Source of the DNA: Gammaproteobacteria bacterium UBA3532
GTDB taxonomy: Bacteria > Pseudomonadota > Gammaproteobacteria > Enterobacterales > UBA3532
Direction: 5' to 3'
Assembly: GCA_002376965.1 (NCBI GenBank)
Contig: DFOV01000106.1
Coordinates: 1-49,936, forward strand
Length of the DNA: 49,936 bases
Part shown: piece after piece, positions 26,402 to 36,334 of the stretch
Layout of the letters: each line of letters starts with the position of its first letter
How positions within the stretch are numbered: position 1 is the first letter of the stretch
Notes under the pieces: generated by a model
Database searches by the model: none
The model's input: only the letters and a program-made list of their open reading frames with translations
What the model was told of the DNA's origin: nothing
Translations under genes and position numbers: made by a program

Positions 26402-27454
26402 CTAGTTTGTCGATAAAAGCAGCTTTGTTAGTTGGCAAATTATCTCATCTCCTCCCGCGGGTTTAAGTTGGTTTCCTCTATAGACATCCAAAGAAGTGAG
26501 GGGGAATTCGATACCGTATTTAGATTGGAGGTTCTGATTGGAGCCCTTAAACAGTTCCCGTATAGTCGCCATCTCCTGGCGAGTGAGTAGCTTGCTTTTG
26601 GTTCCAAAATAGTTTTTTTTCAAGGATTGTATAATAGCCTTTCGATTCTTTAGAATGAACTGGCTTTTATCACTGCCCTTTTTCTGTAGCTCATTTATTG
26701 CTGCTAATAATTGATAACCAGGGACAGATAAAGACGACTCATTTGTAGTATATTGTTCGCTATCTAGATTCAAGTTTTTACAGTCTATGGGCAAACCTGC
26801 TGCGTTAAAAAAATCGAGTAACAGCTCACCCTCAGGAAAAGCTTCCCTCTTAAAGAGCCGTGCCTCAATAGCGCTATGACTGAATACCGACGACCATAAT
26901 TCGAGTGTATTAAAGTAATTTAGTCGAGCTTCGAGGTTGCTAAGTGTATAGGGGAGCGTAAAACTCGTCGCCGTACCTTCGGTAAGCTTCTGGTGAACAA
27001 AGCTTTCCACCCATTCGCTTTGCTCTCGCAGGTATATGACTATTCTCTCGACATGCAAGTCGAGTAGCTCAAAAAGGTTTGCTAAGGCCATAACCTGGCT
27101 TTGTTGCGTGACTTCTGACCAAAAGTGCTCGGCTGAGAGCACGACATGACAATTTTCAGGCAGGGAGGAGAGTTGTGCTCTATAAAGTTCGATCACCTTC
27201 TTATTAAAAACTTCTTTTTGATTAGGGCTTTGTACACGCTGTTGTTTAAAGACAATATGGTTGGGTCGGTAGTCGACACAGTACATTGCCAAGCATTTGT
27301 GATTATCTCCACCTAGTCGATCACCGTTAAGTATATCTTTGGGATAGCAAACGTTCTGCTCGAAAAGGTGCTCTCTATTTTCGTTACAGAACGCTTGAAT
27401 AGTTGAGCTACCAGCCTTTCCCATTCCAATGTGTAAAGTAGTTGGGTGTGTCAT
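26402..27454 (-). CDS. Sulfotransferase family protein
   Basis: A 350-aa putative sulfotransferase. THLH-type strand and P-loop are seen as LHIGMGKAGSSTIQAF at 7-22, the form found in many bacterial sulfotransferase-like proteins (HIGxxKTGSTSIQ). SAEHFW at 107-112 and IVIYLREQSEWVESFVHQKL at 138-157 fit the 3'-phosphate-binding helix region. It is the most downstream gene of a four-gene minus-strand block (33281 to 26402) with an SGNH-like protein 25 bp upstream, suggesting joint modification of the sugars added by the triple glycosyltransferase of the same block. Acceptor unknown. A small AACTAG/CTAGTT inverted repeat lies at its stop codon. Confidence 0.8.
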   Translation of the reverse strand: MTHPTTLHIGMGKAGSSTIQAFCNENREHLFEQNVCYPKDILNGDRLGGDNHKCLAMYCVDYRPNHIVFKQQRVQSPNQKEVFNKKVIELYRAQLSSLPENCHVVLSAEHFWSEVTQQSQVMALANLFELLDLHVERIVIYLREQSEWVESFVHQKLTEGTATSFTLPYTLSNLEARLNYFNTLELWSSVFSHSAIEARLFKREAFPEGELLLDFFNAAGLPIDCKNLNLDSEQYTTNESSLSVPGYQLLAAINELQKKGSDKSQFILKNRKAIIQSLKKNYFGTKSKLLTRQEMATIRELFKGSNQNLQSKYGIEFPLTSLDVYRGNQLKPAGGDEIICQLTKLLLSTN

Positions 27455-27479
27455 CTAACCCTATCCTATTCGTTTATTG

Positions 27480-28475
27480 TTAATAATATTTCGCAACAGC
27501 GCCTAGATTTTGGGTGTTAGAAACCAAGAAAAGCTCTCCTTTAGGCCTAATATGCTTATCGTGTTTCGAGAAGTCGCACTTGTTTGTCAGAGAGCCGTAG
27601 TTGGGAGCTCTATCCGACTGTGTGATAGATATTTCAGAAGGTTCCGTTATTTCAATACCAAATGCGATACCTTTAAGGCACTGTCTTTCCCTCCAGCACC
27701 ATGGGTCAAATATAGCTTCTTCGCTAATTTCTTTGGTTTCCTGCTCTGTGGCTAGGCTAATCTCGACAAAAGTTGACCAAGGACCGACACGCTGTTCAAG
27801 AAAGAGCGAACAGGTGGTTGAGGCTGTACTTGGGTCTGTTTCTGGAGTAAGTGTTATGGTGATTTTCTTGGTCTTATTCTTTTCTCGACCAATAACGGGA
27901 ACTTTGGAAACAAAAAGTTTCGGTTTATCTTTATTGACTGGAACAGAGAGGTCATTTAACTGGGATAAAAAGTCATGGATCTTTTCCGCAAATATGCCCG
28001 CGCCTTTCTCTGAGGTATGTACAGTATCACGCAAGACTTCATCTACAGAGTAGTCTTTTTCTATATCTGTCAAATCTAAAACAGGAAGGCTATATGCTTT
28101 ACAGTAACTTAACAGTTTTTGACAGATCGGGGTTTCTCGTTGATTCCTGTCTTTGCGCGGAAATAGTGCAGTTACAGGAAGAATCTTATTTTCGAGCAGG
28201 CTGCTGTATATATAATCGATAGATGCTTGGGCACAGTCTGCTGGCGCAGGAGTAATCCAGTCTAAGAAGCAAATGTCAGGCTTTAGGTCGATTACCTCCT
28301 GCAGATATACAACGCCCGCATCATCTATTGAATTAGAACCCGATGTTACCCTGGATACCTTTATGTCTTCAGATGCTAAGATCTCCTGATAGTAGGTGAC
28401 ATACCCCGTGATATTACCTGTAGCATGCCCGCGATCCTGTTCAGAAACCGATGCACCAAAGAAACAAATATGCAT
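27480..28475 (-). CDS. SGNH/GDSL hydrolase-like protein
   Basis: A 331-aa protein with an N-terminal SGNH-like fold. Block I is FFGASVSEQ with candidate nucleophile S9, block II may be GSNSIDD around 46, and block V is DTVHTSEKG with D150 and H153 as the candidate Asp-His pair. The block III GxND asparagine is not clear. In glycan loci such proteins act as O-acyl esterases or acyltransferases, so removal or transfer of an acyl group on the polysaccharide is plausible. Residues about 200-331 are a second, beta-rich domain I do not recognise. There is no signal peptide, suggesting action in the cytoplasm. AAGGAG lies 7 bp upstream of ATG 28475. Confidence 0.72.
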   Translation of the reverse strand: MHICFFGASVSEQDRGHATGNITGYVTYYQEILASEDIKVSRVTSGSNSIDDAGVVYLQEVIDLKPDICFLDWITPAPADCAQASIDYIYSSLLENKILPVTALFPRKDRNQRETPICQKLLSYCKAYSLPVLDLTDIEKDYSVDEVLRDTVHTSEKGAGIFAEKIHDFLSQLNDLSVPVNKDKPKLFVSKVPVIGREKNKTKKITITLTPETDPSTASTTCSLFLEQRVGPWSTFVEISLATEQETKEISEEAIFDPWCWRERQCLKGIAFGIEITEPSEISITQSDRAPNYGSLTNKCDFSKHDKHIRPKGELFLVSNTQNLGAVAKYY

Positions 28476-28501
28476 TTATTGACTCCTTATATTGTTCCGT
28501 A

Positions 28502-31500
28502 CTAGATAGAAACAGACATATGTTGCTTCAGGTTAACTTTACTTAGCAAAGTATTATCTGCACGGCTTCTGACGAATAGCTCAAAGCCGTATAACAGCAA
28601 ATAAGCGTCGGTTTCAGTTTGCAGTTCCTGTGTTTCCAAGGCCACCTTTTCGTTGCCTTTTCCGCATACTACCTTGAGCTGCCCTAGTTTATTGTCAAAA
28701 TACCATGAATGTGTTGGGGCGGTGAGCTTTGGTGGGTGGTTAAATACGTGAACCTGGCCACTTGAGGCCACGCATATAAGCTCGCCGTTGGTGCTAACTT
28801 CCAGTGCAGTATCCCCTTTTTGTGACATGAACACTTGGTGGTTGCTTAGTTTGTCCATGGCTCGAAGGCTTTTCTTAATTTCCTTACGCTTCACGGTTGG
28901 GCGCTTAACATTAATATTGCCCAGTTTTAAGAACGATGAATACGCAAGAGAGTTATAGCGTGCCGCGTAACCTTTGCTAGGGGAGGGGCTCGACGCTGCG
29001 CGATTTGCTGCGACTAAATCACGAAACAGCTTGTTATAGCTGTCAGCTTGTCTTTTGGCTGAGAAGTTATTAACGATATGTTGACGGCATTTCTGGCGGT
29101 CGAAGGTATTTTCCATTAAGCCAACGATGCAATTTGCCAGGCCATCGTTGTCGTAGGGGTCGGCCAAAAAGCCCGTTTCTCCTTCAACCACCATTTCAGG
29201 CAGCGCTCCAGCTTTAAATCCCGCTACGGGTGAGCCACATAGAAGTGCCTCGGCGCAAGTATTGGAAAATGTTTCTTCTAAAGAGGGGATTAGCGTGCCA
29301 TCGACGGCCGAGTAGACACGGGACATATCTTCCCGCCCTGAAATATATCCCAGGTTGACCACGTCGAATCCGGTTTCTTTTTTAGACAATACAGAAGATC
29401 CAGCGACGACAACAGTAAGCTTATCCCCCAGCTTTTTATAAAGCTTTCTGAGAGTGGCCAGCGCTTCTGCTCGTCCTTTGACCTTGCTTTCATAAGAGGG
29501 CATGTATAGTAGCAGAAACTTATCGGATGGCAGTTCCAGCTCGTTCATGCAGGTTGCTTTGTCTTTTAGCTCAACATAGCTTTCCTCGAACCCGTTATTA
29601 ATTTTTACAATGTTGACGTCTTTAAACAACCGGCTTTTTTCTGCGACGCGCTTGGATATGTCGCTAAGCACCACCATGGTGATATTTTCCATATTCCAGT
29701 TGCGGGCTTTATATTCAAATACCTCCCTGGCAACATCAACAGACTCATCCGGCAATTGAGGACAGCCTTCACAGCTGAGCTGCCATTTTTTACAGCCATG
29801 GAAGTAGTGGCAGCCACCGGTGAGATAAAACATGTCTCGGAGGGTTAAAACGACGGGAACCCCTAAGTTAGACAGCATCGCTATATTCTCAAAGCTTAAA
29901 AATCGGGCTGTCCAGTGCAGGCTGATAGCATCTGCCCCTTTAACGAGCTCGAGTAGGGAGTCGTTATTGATATGGTGCTCGTCTGAGGTGAATATGGTGT
30001 AACCTTCCCTCCGATCGATTGTATGATTAAAGGCGTTGTATTGTGGAAGGTTTTCGCTCGGTAGTGGGACGATGCGCTGTTCTTGATAATTGGCAGGGAG
30101 TTTGCCAAATTTACGACAGAATAGCGTACTGTTCAGGCCATAATTAAGGAACGATTGATGGCAGCGGTAGGCTGCGCCACCAGCACCACCAATAACATCG
30201 GAAGTGAAGAGTGCGATGTTGGGAGTGTTATCGCCTAGTTCATCATTAAAGACTCGCTCGATTTTTTGGATCTGGCGCGGTTCGGAAAAGCGCTCTAGGG
30301 TCTGTTGTGCAAACTCAAGGTTGTCGCTAAACGCTGATTTCTCATCAATAATATTGGTCAGGGCCTGATAGATGGATTCGGCGCTTCCGTGTTTGACAAC
30401 ATGAGCATAAGGGGATTCTGTATCACCGACAACTTCTTTAGATGCGCCTGCATCGGCAACGATCACGGGTAGGCCAGAAGCGATAGCTTCTAATGTGGAT
30501 ACACCAAAGGTTTCTGTTCGGAAAAGACCATCTTTTGACAGTGTTGATGGCAGCACAAATAAGTCGAATTGCTGGAAGTATTCGGGTTCCTCTGCAAAGT
30601 TGACAAATTCAACGAAATCGACATTGTCTGCAATACCTTCCTTGTCACAAAGGGCGCGGTATTCCTCCAACAGCTCATCATGTTTTCCATATACGATGGA
30701 TAGCTTCAATTGAAAGCCTGGATTGTCTTTCAAATAGCGTGCAATCCCATTCAGTAAATGGTCGTGGCCTTTCCAGCCTATCAGGCGTCCAATCGACAGC
30801 AGCTTAAGCTCTCGGTTACCATCATAAAAATTGCCGGTCTTGCGATAGTTAAAGAATCTATCACTAATGGTATTATGAATCACCGAAATCTTGTCTTTAT
30901 TAATACCACAGCGGGTCGCGTAAGCTTTGAGGTAGAGTGATGGGGTTGAGAAATGGTGATTAGGCTTGGATTGTAAGTCATTTAATACAAATTGACTGTA
31001 TTCTTTAAACCCTTCATCACGCAGTAAAAATACATCAATGCCGTGCATCATATGGAGAAAGCGATACTTTCTTTCCTCAATGCCGATGCGCTGGCAGAAC
31101 TTATGGCTGTTCAATGCAAAGTGACAAATAATGTAGTCAGGATTGTAGTTTGTAAGCAGATAGCGATAGATATATTGACGTATCAAGGGATGGGTTAGAG
31201 ACCACTTAACGCAGGTGATATGCTCAAATGGTCGAATCTCCTCAAGTTCACGAACGTCGCATAAAACGAGTCCTTGATAATTATCTCCGTCATTAAAGCG
31301 ATTGACTATATCATAAATAAATGTTTCGGATGCCCGGTTGAATACCTCTACATAGTGCAATACACGTTTTTTAGCACTATTAGCTGAGATCGCATTGTCT
31401 ACATTCTCAATGGCATCGAAAAAGGTCCCTCCACCCATGTTTACGTTGATATATTTCGGGGATAGCCCTACAAGCTCACAAGCTTCCGTCATCAGTGGAA

Positions 31501-32482
31501 ACAAGGTTTCAATGTCGCAGAAGTTTATTTTGAACGATGGACGGTGCAATAAGCAATACTTAAGGTAGTACCGCATAGAACGGATCAGCAATGGGTCCTG
31601 TTTGAGGCTTCTTTTGGCAATGCTAATAAAGCTAGGCAGCAGCAGTATATTAAAACGAAATTTATAGAGCTCTAATCCCTCGTCATACGTTAGGTACTTA
31701 AATCGATCAAGGTAGTCGGAGACGTTTTCGTCAAAAATTAGTTGTCGTCCATCAGCTGATTGGCCGCTTGAAATCCCGCCAAGCTCAAAAACGACAAGCT
31801 CTTGATCAACGAAAGTTGAAGATAGGTTGTGGCCATATGCATCTCGTGCCCACTTAATATCACTGACAACCCGATATGATTCATCGTATGGGCCTACAAT
31901 ATCATAAGCATCTTTGGATACGACAAAGGTTTGGTGATTGACATTCATATGGTATGTATAAATGCCGTCATTCAAAGCGCTAGGTGCTTGCTCTCCAACG
32001 AGGCGGCAGTAACTAAAATCGGCCTTTGTTTCAACGAGTCTGTCGACAGAAGCTTGCAAAAAATCAGGCAGCTGCTGATCCCCTGCATTAATTAGGCAGA
32101 CGTAGTCCCCTTGCGCAAGGCTAATACCACGGTTCATCGCCTGATATATGCCACCATCGGGTGCCGATACGTAATAACCCAGTGTGGCTTCGTTTTCTTT
32201 TAGCAGTGCCAGCGTACCATCGGAACTGCCTCCATCAACAACTATATGTTCATAGTGGGGGTATGTTTGCTGCTTAACCGCATCAATGGTTTTTTTAAGG
32301 CCTTCAGCATCGTTATAAGTAACTGTAACTATCGAAATAAAAGGAAGCTTGTTTTCATTTATGGGGTGCTTGTACTCTGACAAATAATTAGGCTGGGCAA
32401 CTTTAGCGCGTCTCCCACCCTCGATACAATCGGTTTCTTCGCTAAAACGATATAGCTTCCCTACAAATGACGGCTTATTCAT
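28502..32482 (-). CDS. Three-domain glycosyltransferase (GT2-GT4-GT4)
   Basis: A 1326-aa protein with three glycosyltransferase domains. GT2 (about 47-260) starts PFISIVTVTYNDAEGLKKT and has VVDGGSSDGT, APDGGIYQAMNRGI and INAGDQ, like WcaA-type enzymes. A GT4 domain (about 370-740) begins RVLHYVEVFNRASETFI and has LLSIGRLIGWKGHDHLL and TFGVSTLEAIASGLPV. A second GT4 domain (about 745-1170) begins NIALFTSDVIGGAGGAAYRC, carries the Cys-rich GGCHYFHGCKKWQ segment seen in WcaC-like enzymes, and has PSLEETFSNTCAEALLCGSP. The last 150 residues form a beta-rich domain of unknown role. One polypeptide could add three consecutive sugars of a repeat unit. It lies 76 bp downstream of the beta-sandwich gene in the same operon. 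Confidence 0.9.
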   Translation of the reverse strand: MNKPSFVGKLYRFSEETDCIEGGRRAKVAQPNYLSEYKHPINENKLPFISIVTVTYNDAEGLKKTIDAVKQQTYPHYEHIVVDGGSSDGTLALLKENEATLGYYVSAPDGGIYQAMNRGISLAQGDYVCLINAGDQQLPDFLQASVDRLVETKADFSYCRLVGEQAPSALNDGIYTYHMNVNHQTFVVSKDAYDIVGPYDESYRVVSDIKWARDAYGHNLSSTFVDQELVVFELGGISSGQSADGRQLIFDENVSDYLDRFKYLTYDEGLELYKFRFNILLLPSFISIAKRSLKQDPLLIRSMRYYLKYCLLHRPSFKINFCDIETLFPLMTEACELVGLSPKYINVNMGGGTFFDAIENVDNAISANSAKKRVLHYVEVFNRASETFIYDIVNRFNDGDNYQGLVLCDVRELEEIRPFEHITCVKWSLTHPLIRQYIYRYLLTNYNPDYIICHFALNSHKFCQRIGIEERKYRFLHMMHGIDVFLLRDEGFKEYSQFVLNDLQSKPNHHFSTPSLYLKAYATRCGINKDKISVIHNTISDRFFNYRKTGNFYDGNRELKLLSIGRLIGWKGHDHLLNGIARYLKDNPGFQLKLSIVYGKHDELLEEYRALCDKEGIADNVDFVEFVNFAEEPEYFQQFDLFVLPSTLSKDGLFRTETFGVSTLEAIASGLPVIVADAGASKEVVGDTESPYAHVVKHGSAESIYQALTNIIDEKSAFSDNLEFAQQTLERFSEPRQIQKIERVFNDELGDNTPNIALFTSDVIGGAGGAAYRCHQSFLNYGLNSTLFCRKFGKLPANYQEQRIVPLPSENLPQYNAFNHTIDRREGYTIFTSDEHHINNDSLLELVKGADAISLHWTARFLSFENIAMLSNLGVPVVLTLRDMFYLTGGCHYFHGCKKWQLSCEGCPQLPDESVDVAREVFEYKARNWNMENITMVVLSDISKRVAEKSRLFKDVNIVKINNGFEESYVELKDKATCMNELELPSDKFLLLYMPSYESKVKGRAEALATLRKLYKKLGDKLTVVVAGSSVLSKKETGFDVVNLGYISGREDMSRVYSAVDGTLIPSLEETFSNTCAEALLCGSPVAGFKAGALPEMVVEGETGFLADPYDNDGLANCIVGLMENTFDRQKCRQHIVNNFSAKRQADSYNKLFRDLVAANRAASSPSPSKGYAARYNSLAYSSFLKLGNINVKRPTVKRKEIKKSLRAMDKLSNHQVFMSQKGDTALEVSTNGELICVASSGQVHVFNHPPKLTAPTHSWYFDNKLGQLKVVCGKGNEKVALETQELQTETDAYLLLYGFELFVRSRADNTLLSKVNLKQHMSVSI

Positions 32483-32558
32483 ATTCTGACCTATCTATGT
32501 CCTGTAGTTAGTTTTACATTAATTCCGCATACAACTTTAGTGGCTTGGTCTGCTTCGG

Positions 32559-33281
32559 CTAAACTGCGGTTATGGTTAGCTTGGCGGCTTTTAATGATAA
32601 AAAGCGTTTATCAGTGCCTCCAAGAGACGCCGGGCTGACTACTTTGGGGAATTGTAACAATAATTCAGAGAAGTCTTTATGGCTATTTAGCGTTTCTGGT
32701 ATGTCAAACTCTGCCATCATCGATGCCGGTAATACCTTGTTGGTGAGCGATATATTGAGGCTTTTTCCGTTAATCTGTATCTTAGTGTTAGCCAATATCC
32801 CTTTGGTAATTTCTCCGCATATAACGAGCTCAAGCCGGTATTTTCCCGGTTTCAAAACAGGAATTTCTATGCTGCTGCTTTTTTTCGGGCCAGCCCAACA
32901 CCCCTGACTTTCCACTGTGTGCCAATTCTTTCCTTGAAAAGGGGTTGAAAAATCGACCCGAAAGCTGGTTAAGGTGGAGGTGTTTTTTAAGTTGGATGCC
33001 TGCTGGGTTTTCGGACCTAAAGAGGTCGCTGGTGCCGTTGAAAAATAGGCCAATTCGTCTTCAACTTGCTTTAATTGGGCTTTCAACAATAGGTTATCCT
33101 GGATGAGCTCTTCATTTGTTTGTAGCCCCAACAGTCCATTTTCAATGGCCTGAAGCTCTGTTTTTATCGACTGGATATTGTCCGTTGCTGTTGTAAGCAC
33201 TTGCTTAAGCGTTTCTACTGCTTGAAATGTAGAGGACATCCTGCTTTGAATGGAGACTATTGGGTCACTGTTATGTTTCAC
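32559..33281 (-). CDS. Coiled-coil plus beta-sandwich protein, paralogue A
   Basis: A 240-aa protein of unknown function. Residues 8-80 are helical and heptad-like. After a Ser/Thr-rich linker, about 105-240 form a beta-sandwich-like domain with NWHTVESQGCWAGPKKSSSIEI near 119 and a C-terminal VVSPASLGGTDKRFLSL pattern. The same two-part design and the same landmarks (W-GP, EIPV, P-LG-D-R-L) occur in the 234-aa protein at 36335-37039, so the two are paralogues flanking the GDP-fucose cassette. Related domains occur within polysaccharide-locus glycosyl- and methyltransferases, so glycan or donor binding is plausible. The start is GTG 33281, with AAGGA upstream. No signal peptide. Confidence 0.75.
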   Translation of the reverse strand: MKHNSDPIVSIQSRMSSTFQAVETLKQVLTTATDNIQSIKTELQAIENGLLGLQTNEELIQDNLLLKAQLKQVEDELAYFSTAPATSLGPKTQQASNLKNTSTLTSFRVDFSTPFQGKNWHTVESQGCWAGPKKSSSIEIPVLKPGKYRLELVICGEITKGILANTKIQINGKSLNISLTNKVLPASMMAEFDIPETLNSHKDFSELLLQFPKVVSPASLGGTDKRFLSLKAAKLTITAV

Positions 33282-33562
33282 TGGGCTGTGGTCCTTATCT
33301 CAGTTTGCTTTTCTTAACAAATCGAACTTCTTTTCTTCAATACCGCTCCCTGGGCTGACAAGGTTGACGTCATTTGGTCCGAATTTTACCCCAGTTTACA
33401 AACGGCAATTTAGGAGAGCATGCATATTACATGAATTTGTGGCCATTTTTGTAGGAAATTTTCTTTTTACTTTTGTGGGGTGATTAACGTCATAATTTAC
33501 TTTATGATAGGCCCTTTTGGATAGTGACGACTTTTCACAATTTATATTTATTCGGTAGACTT

Positions 33563-34678
33563 ATGAAAAAAGCATTAATAACCGGGGTAACCGGCCAGGA
33601 TGGCTCCTATTTGGCGGAGTTTTTATTAGAAAAAGGATATGAAGTTCACGGTATTAAGCGACGGGCTTCCCTATTTAATACCGAACGGGTTGATCACATA
33701 TATCAAGATCCGCACGAGAAAAACCACAGATTCAAATTACATTACGGTGATTTGAGCGATTCGTCTAATCTCACGAGAATATTAAGGGAGGTTCAGCCGG
33801 ATGAAGTGTACAACCTTGGAGCACAGTCTCATGTAGCCGTTTCATTCGAAGCGCCTGAGTATACCGCTGATGTTGATGCTATGGGCACCTTGAGGCTGCT
33901 TGAGGCAATACGCTTTTTAGGTTTGGAAAAGAAAACTCGCTTTTATCAGGCTTCAACTTCAGAACTGTACGGCTTGGTTCAGGAAGTGCCGCAAAAAGAA
34001 ACCACGCCATTTTACCCCAGGTCGCCTTATGCTGTGGCTAAAATGTACGCATATTGGATAACGGTCAACTACAGAGAATCTTACGGCATGTATGCGTGCA
34101 ATGGCATTCTCTTCAATCATGAGTCGCCGCGTCGAGGTGAAACTTTCGTAACGCGAAAAATCACACGTGCCATCGCCAATATTGCTCAAGGCTTGGAGCG
34201 ATGCCTGTATTTGGGCAATATGGATGCGCTTCGTGACTGGGGGCATGCTAAGGATTATGTTCGTATGCAGTGGATGATGTTACAACAAGATGCCCCGGAA
34301 GATTTTGTTATTGCAACAGGCAAGCAAATTTCGGTTCGAGATTTTGTAAGACTGGCGGCGAGAGAGGCTGGCATAACGGTTGAGTTCACTGGGACTGGCG
34401 TTGATGAGGTAGGGACTGTAGCCGCTATCTCAGGAGATAATGCTCCTGGCGTTAAAGTTGGTGATGTTATTGTTAAAGTTGATAAGCGCTATTTCCGTCC
34501 TGCTGAAGTGGAAACCTTGCTGGGTGATCCGGCAAAGGCGAAAGAGAAGCTGGGATGGGTTCCAGAAATTACTGTCGAAGAAATGTGTGCCGAGATGGTC
34601 AGTTCCGATTTGGAGAAAGCCAAGCAGCACGCCCTGTTGAAACACCATGGTTACGATGTTTCGGTAACAAAGGAGTAG
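33563..34678 (+). CDS. gmd: GDP-mannose 4,6-dehydratase
   Basis: Converts GDP-D-mannose to GDP-4-keto-6-deoxy-mannose, the branch point to GDP-L-fucose and GDP-perosamine. It is a 371-aa extended SDR with [20 protein letters not shown] at the N-terminus, [18 protein letters not shown], the STSELYG catalytic segment, [17 protein letters not shown] with YxxxK, and [18 protein letters not shown]. All are hallmark Gmd motifs. I chose ATG 33563, which starts the Rossmann strand; the frame is open to 33524 without a family-like extension. fcl follows 79 bp downstream. Gene order with fcl, gmm and manC resembles the colanic-acid cluster. Confidence 0.96.
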   Translation: MKKALITGVTGQDGSYLAEFLLEKGYEVHGIKRRASLFNTERVDHIYQDPHEKNHRFKLHYGDLSDSSNLTRILREVQPDEVYNLGAQSHVAVSFEAPEYTADVDAMGTLRLLEAIRFLGLEKKTRFYQASTSELYGLVQEVPQKETTPFYPRSPYAVAKMYAYWITVNYRESYGMYACNGILFNHESPRRGETFVTRKITRAIANIAQGLERCLYLGNMDALRDWGHAKDYVRMQWMMLQQDAPEDFVIATGKQISVRDFVRLAAREAGITVEFTGTGVDEVGTVAAISGDNAPGVKVGDVIVKVDKRYFRPAEVETLLGDPAKAKEKLGWVPEITVEEMCAEMVSSDLEKAKQHALLKHHGYDVSVTKE

Positions 34679-34757
34679 TAGACTGAGCTGTAGCTTCGGT
34701 AGGTTTGAGCTACGTCGGTGCTGAAGTGGGGTTATTTTTGCTTGGGGATGATAAGCT

Positions 34758-35717
34758 ATGAAAAAAATTTATGTTGCTGGACACAGAGGAATGGTTGGCT
34801 CTGCGATTGTTCGCAATCTGGAAGCGCAGGGGAATGTGGAGATAATATGTCGGTCGCGTAGCGAGCTTGACTTAACGAATCAGCAGGCGGTAAATGCGTT
34901 CTTTTCTTCACAGTCTATCGATGAAGTATACTTAGCAGCGGCCAAAGTGGGCGGCATACAGGCGAATAATACAATGCCTGCCGACTTTATCTATGAAAAC
35001 CTAATGATCGAAAGCAATATCATTCATGCGGCGCATCAAAATGGTGTTGGTAAGCTGCTATTTCTGGGCTCTTCTTGCATCTATCCTAAATATGCAGAGC
35101 AACCGATAAAAGAATCGGCGTTATTGACCGGGAGGTTAGAGCCAACCAATGAGCCGTACGCTATTGCCAAAATTGCCGGAATAAAACTATGCGAGTCATA
35201 TAATAGACAGTATGGACGTGACTACCGCTCTGTTATGCCGACAAACCTTTATGGCCCGAATGATAATTTTCATCCCGAAAACTCGCATGTTATCCCAGGA
35301 CTACTAAGGCGGTTTCACGAAGCGAAGCAAAATAATGATGCCGAAGTGGTTGCTTGGGGATCGGGTAAGCCTATGCGCGAGTTTTTACATGTGGATGATA
35401 TGGCGGCGGCTTCTGTCTATGTTATGAATATGGAACGCTCGTTGTATGAAGAAAATACCGACCCGATGCTTAGCCATATCAATGTAGGCACCGGCGTTGA
35501 TTGCACCATTCGTGAACTGGTTGAAACGGTGGCAAGTGTGGTCGGGTTTAAAGGGGAAATCGTTTGGGATACATCAAAGCCTGACGGAACACCAAGAAAG
35601 TTAATGGATGTTAGCCATTTGAAAGCGCTAGGATGGAGTTACTCGATTGGCCTGGAGCAAGGGCTGAAAACTTCATATCAGTGGTTTCTTGATAATCAGG
35701 AGCGATTTCGAGGGTAG
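34758..35717 (+). CDS. fcl: GDP-L-fucose synthase
   Basis: A 319-aa NADPH-dependent epimerase/reductase that converts GDP-4-keto-6-deoxy-mannose to GDP-L-fucose, also named wcaG. The N-terminal Rossmann motif is [48 protein letters not shown] with the catalytic-site Ser/Cys region, [18 protein letters not shown] with YxxxK, and [20 protein letters not shown] are all characteristic. It directly consumes the product of the preceding gmd gene. gmm follows 31 bp later. Confidence 0.96.
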   Translation: MKKIYVAGHRGMVGSAIVRNLEAQGNVEIICRSRSELDLTNQQAVNAFFSSQSIDEVYLAAAKVGGIQANNTMPADFIYENLMIESNIIHAAHQNGVGKLLFLGSSCIYPKYAEQPIKESALLTGRLEPTNEPYAIAKIAGIKLCESYNRQYGRDYRSVMPTNLYGPNDNFHPENSHVIPGLLRRFHEAKQNNDAEVVAWGSGKPMREFLHVDDMAAASVYVMNMERSLYEENTDPMLSHINVGTGVDCTIRELVETVASVVGFKGEIVWDTSKPDGTPRKLMDVSHLKALGWSYSIGLEQGLKTSYQWFLDNQERFRG

Positions 35718-35748
35718 TCCATACTATGCAAATTAAGCGAGAACGGAC

Positions 35749-36204
35749 GTGTTTCTAGATCCGGAGTTGTTTGAACAAATCGTGGAAAATACCCCACTGA
35801 TTTCGATCGACCTGTATGTAAAAGATGCTCACGGGCGCTATCTGTTAGGGAAAAGAACCAATAGGCCAGCAAAAGATTACTGGTTTGTTCCTGGGGGGCG
35901 CATTTTTAAAGGGGAATCGCTGAAAAGTGCTTTCCAGCGGCTTTGCTCGGACGAGCTGGGAATAGCGCTTGACTACTCTCATTCGGCTTTTGTCGGGGTA
36001 TTTGAGCATATGTATGAAGACAGCGTTTTCAGTGAGGAAAAAGCCACTCATTACATTGTTTTGGTGCATGAGGTAGAGCATGATATTGCAATTGACCAGC
36101 TGCCGAAGGGGCAGCACTGCCAATACCGCTGGTTTAGTCAGTCTGAATTAATGGAGGCATCTGACGTGCATCACCACAACAAACTTCGTTTCTTTGACAA
36201 GTAA
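35749..36204 (+). CDS. gmm: GDP-mannose mannosyl hydrolase (Nudix)
   Basis: A 151-aa Nudix-family enzyme that hydrolyses GDP-mannose or GDP-fucose to GDP and the sugar, probably tuning the donor pool. The start MFLDPELFEQIVENTPLISI and LLGKRTNRPAKDYWFVPGGR (33-52) match the colanic-acid enzyme WcaH/Gmm closely. The Nudix-like segment GGRIFKGESLKSAFQRLCSD lacks the full canonical Nudix glutamate set, as expected for this subgroup. The start is GTG 35749. The probable promoter for the following genes overlaps its 3' end. Confidence 0.93.
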   Translation: MFLDPELFEQIVENTPLISIDLYVKDAHGRYLLGKRTNRPAKDYWFVPGGRIFKGESLKSAFQRLCSDELGIALDYSHSAFVGVFEHMYEDSVFSEEKATHYIVLVHEVEHDIAIDQLPKGQHCQYRWFSQSELMEASDVHHHNKLRFFDK

Positions 36205-36222
36205 AGCCAGTGTAGTTATATG
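36194..36222 (+). promoter_or_regulatory. Predicted sigma70 promoter
   Basis: TTGACA at 36194-36199, a perfect -35 box, is followed after 17 bp by TATATG at 36217-36222 (4 of 6 matches to the -10 consensus). It overlaps the stop of gmm and precedes the 36335 gene by 112 bp. A 10-bp direct repeat (TGTAGTTATA) occurs at 36211-36220 and 36228-36237, spaced 17 bp apart, and might be a regulator site. Confidence 0.4.
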
Positions 36223-36334
36223 CATAATGTAGTTATAGCCACAGTATAACGCCTTATATAAGCATTGCGCTGTCGTCATGCTGTAATTATTGAATAGTAT
36301 TTAGATATCTAGTTAATTGTTTTTGGGGTAAAGC

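Noticed and set aside
33363..33508. TTGACG and TATGAT as a promoter for gmd
   Set aside because: The two boxes are far apart and neither has a good partner at normal spacing; a gmd promoter is likely somewhere in 33282-33562 but cannot be placed.
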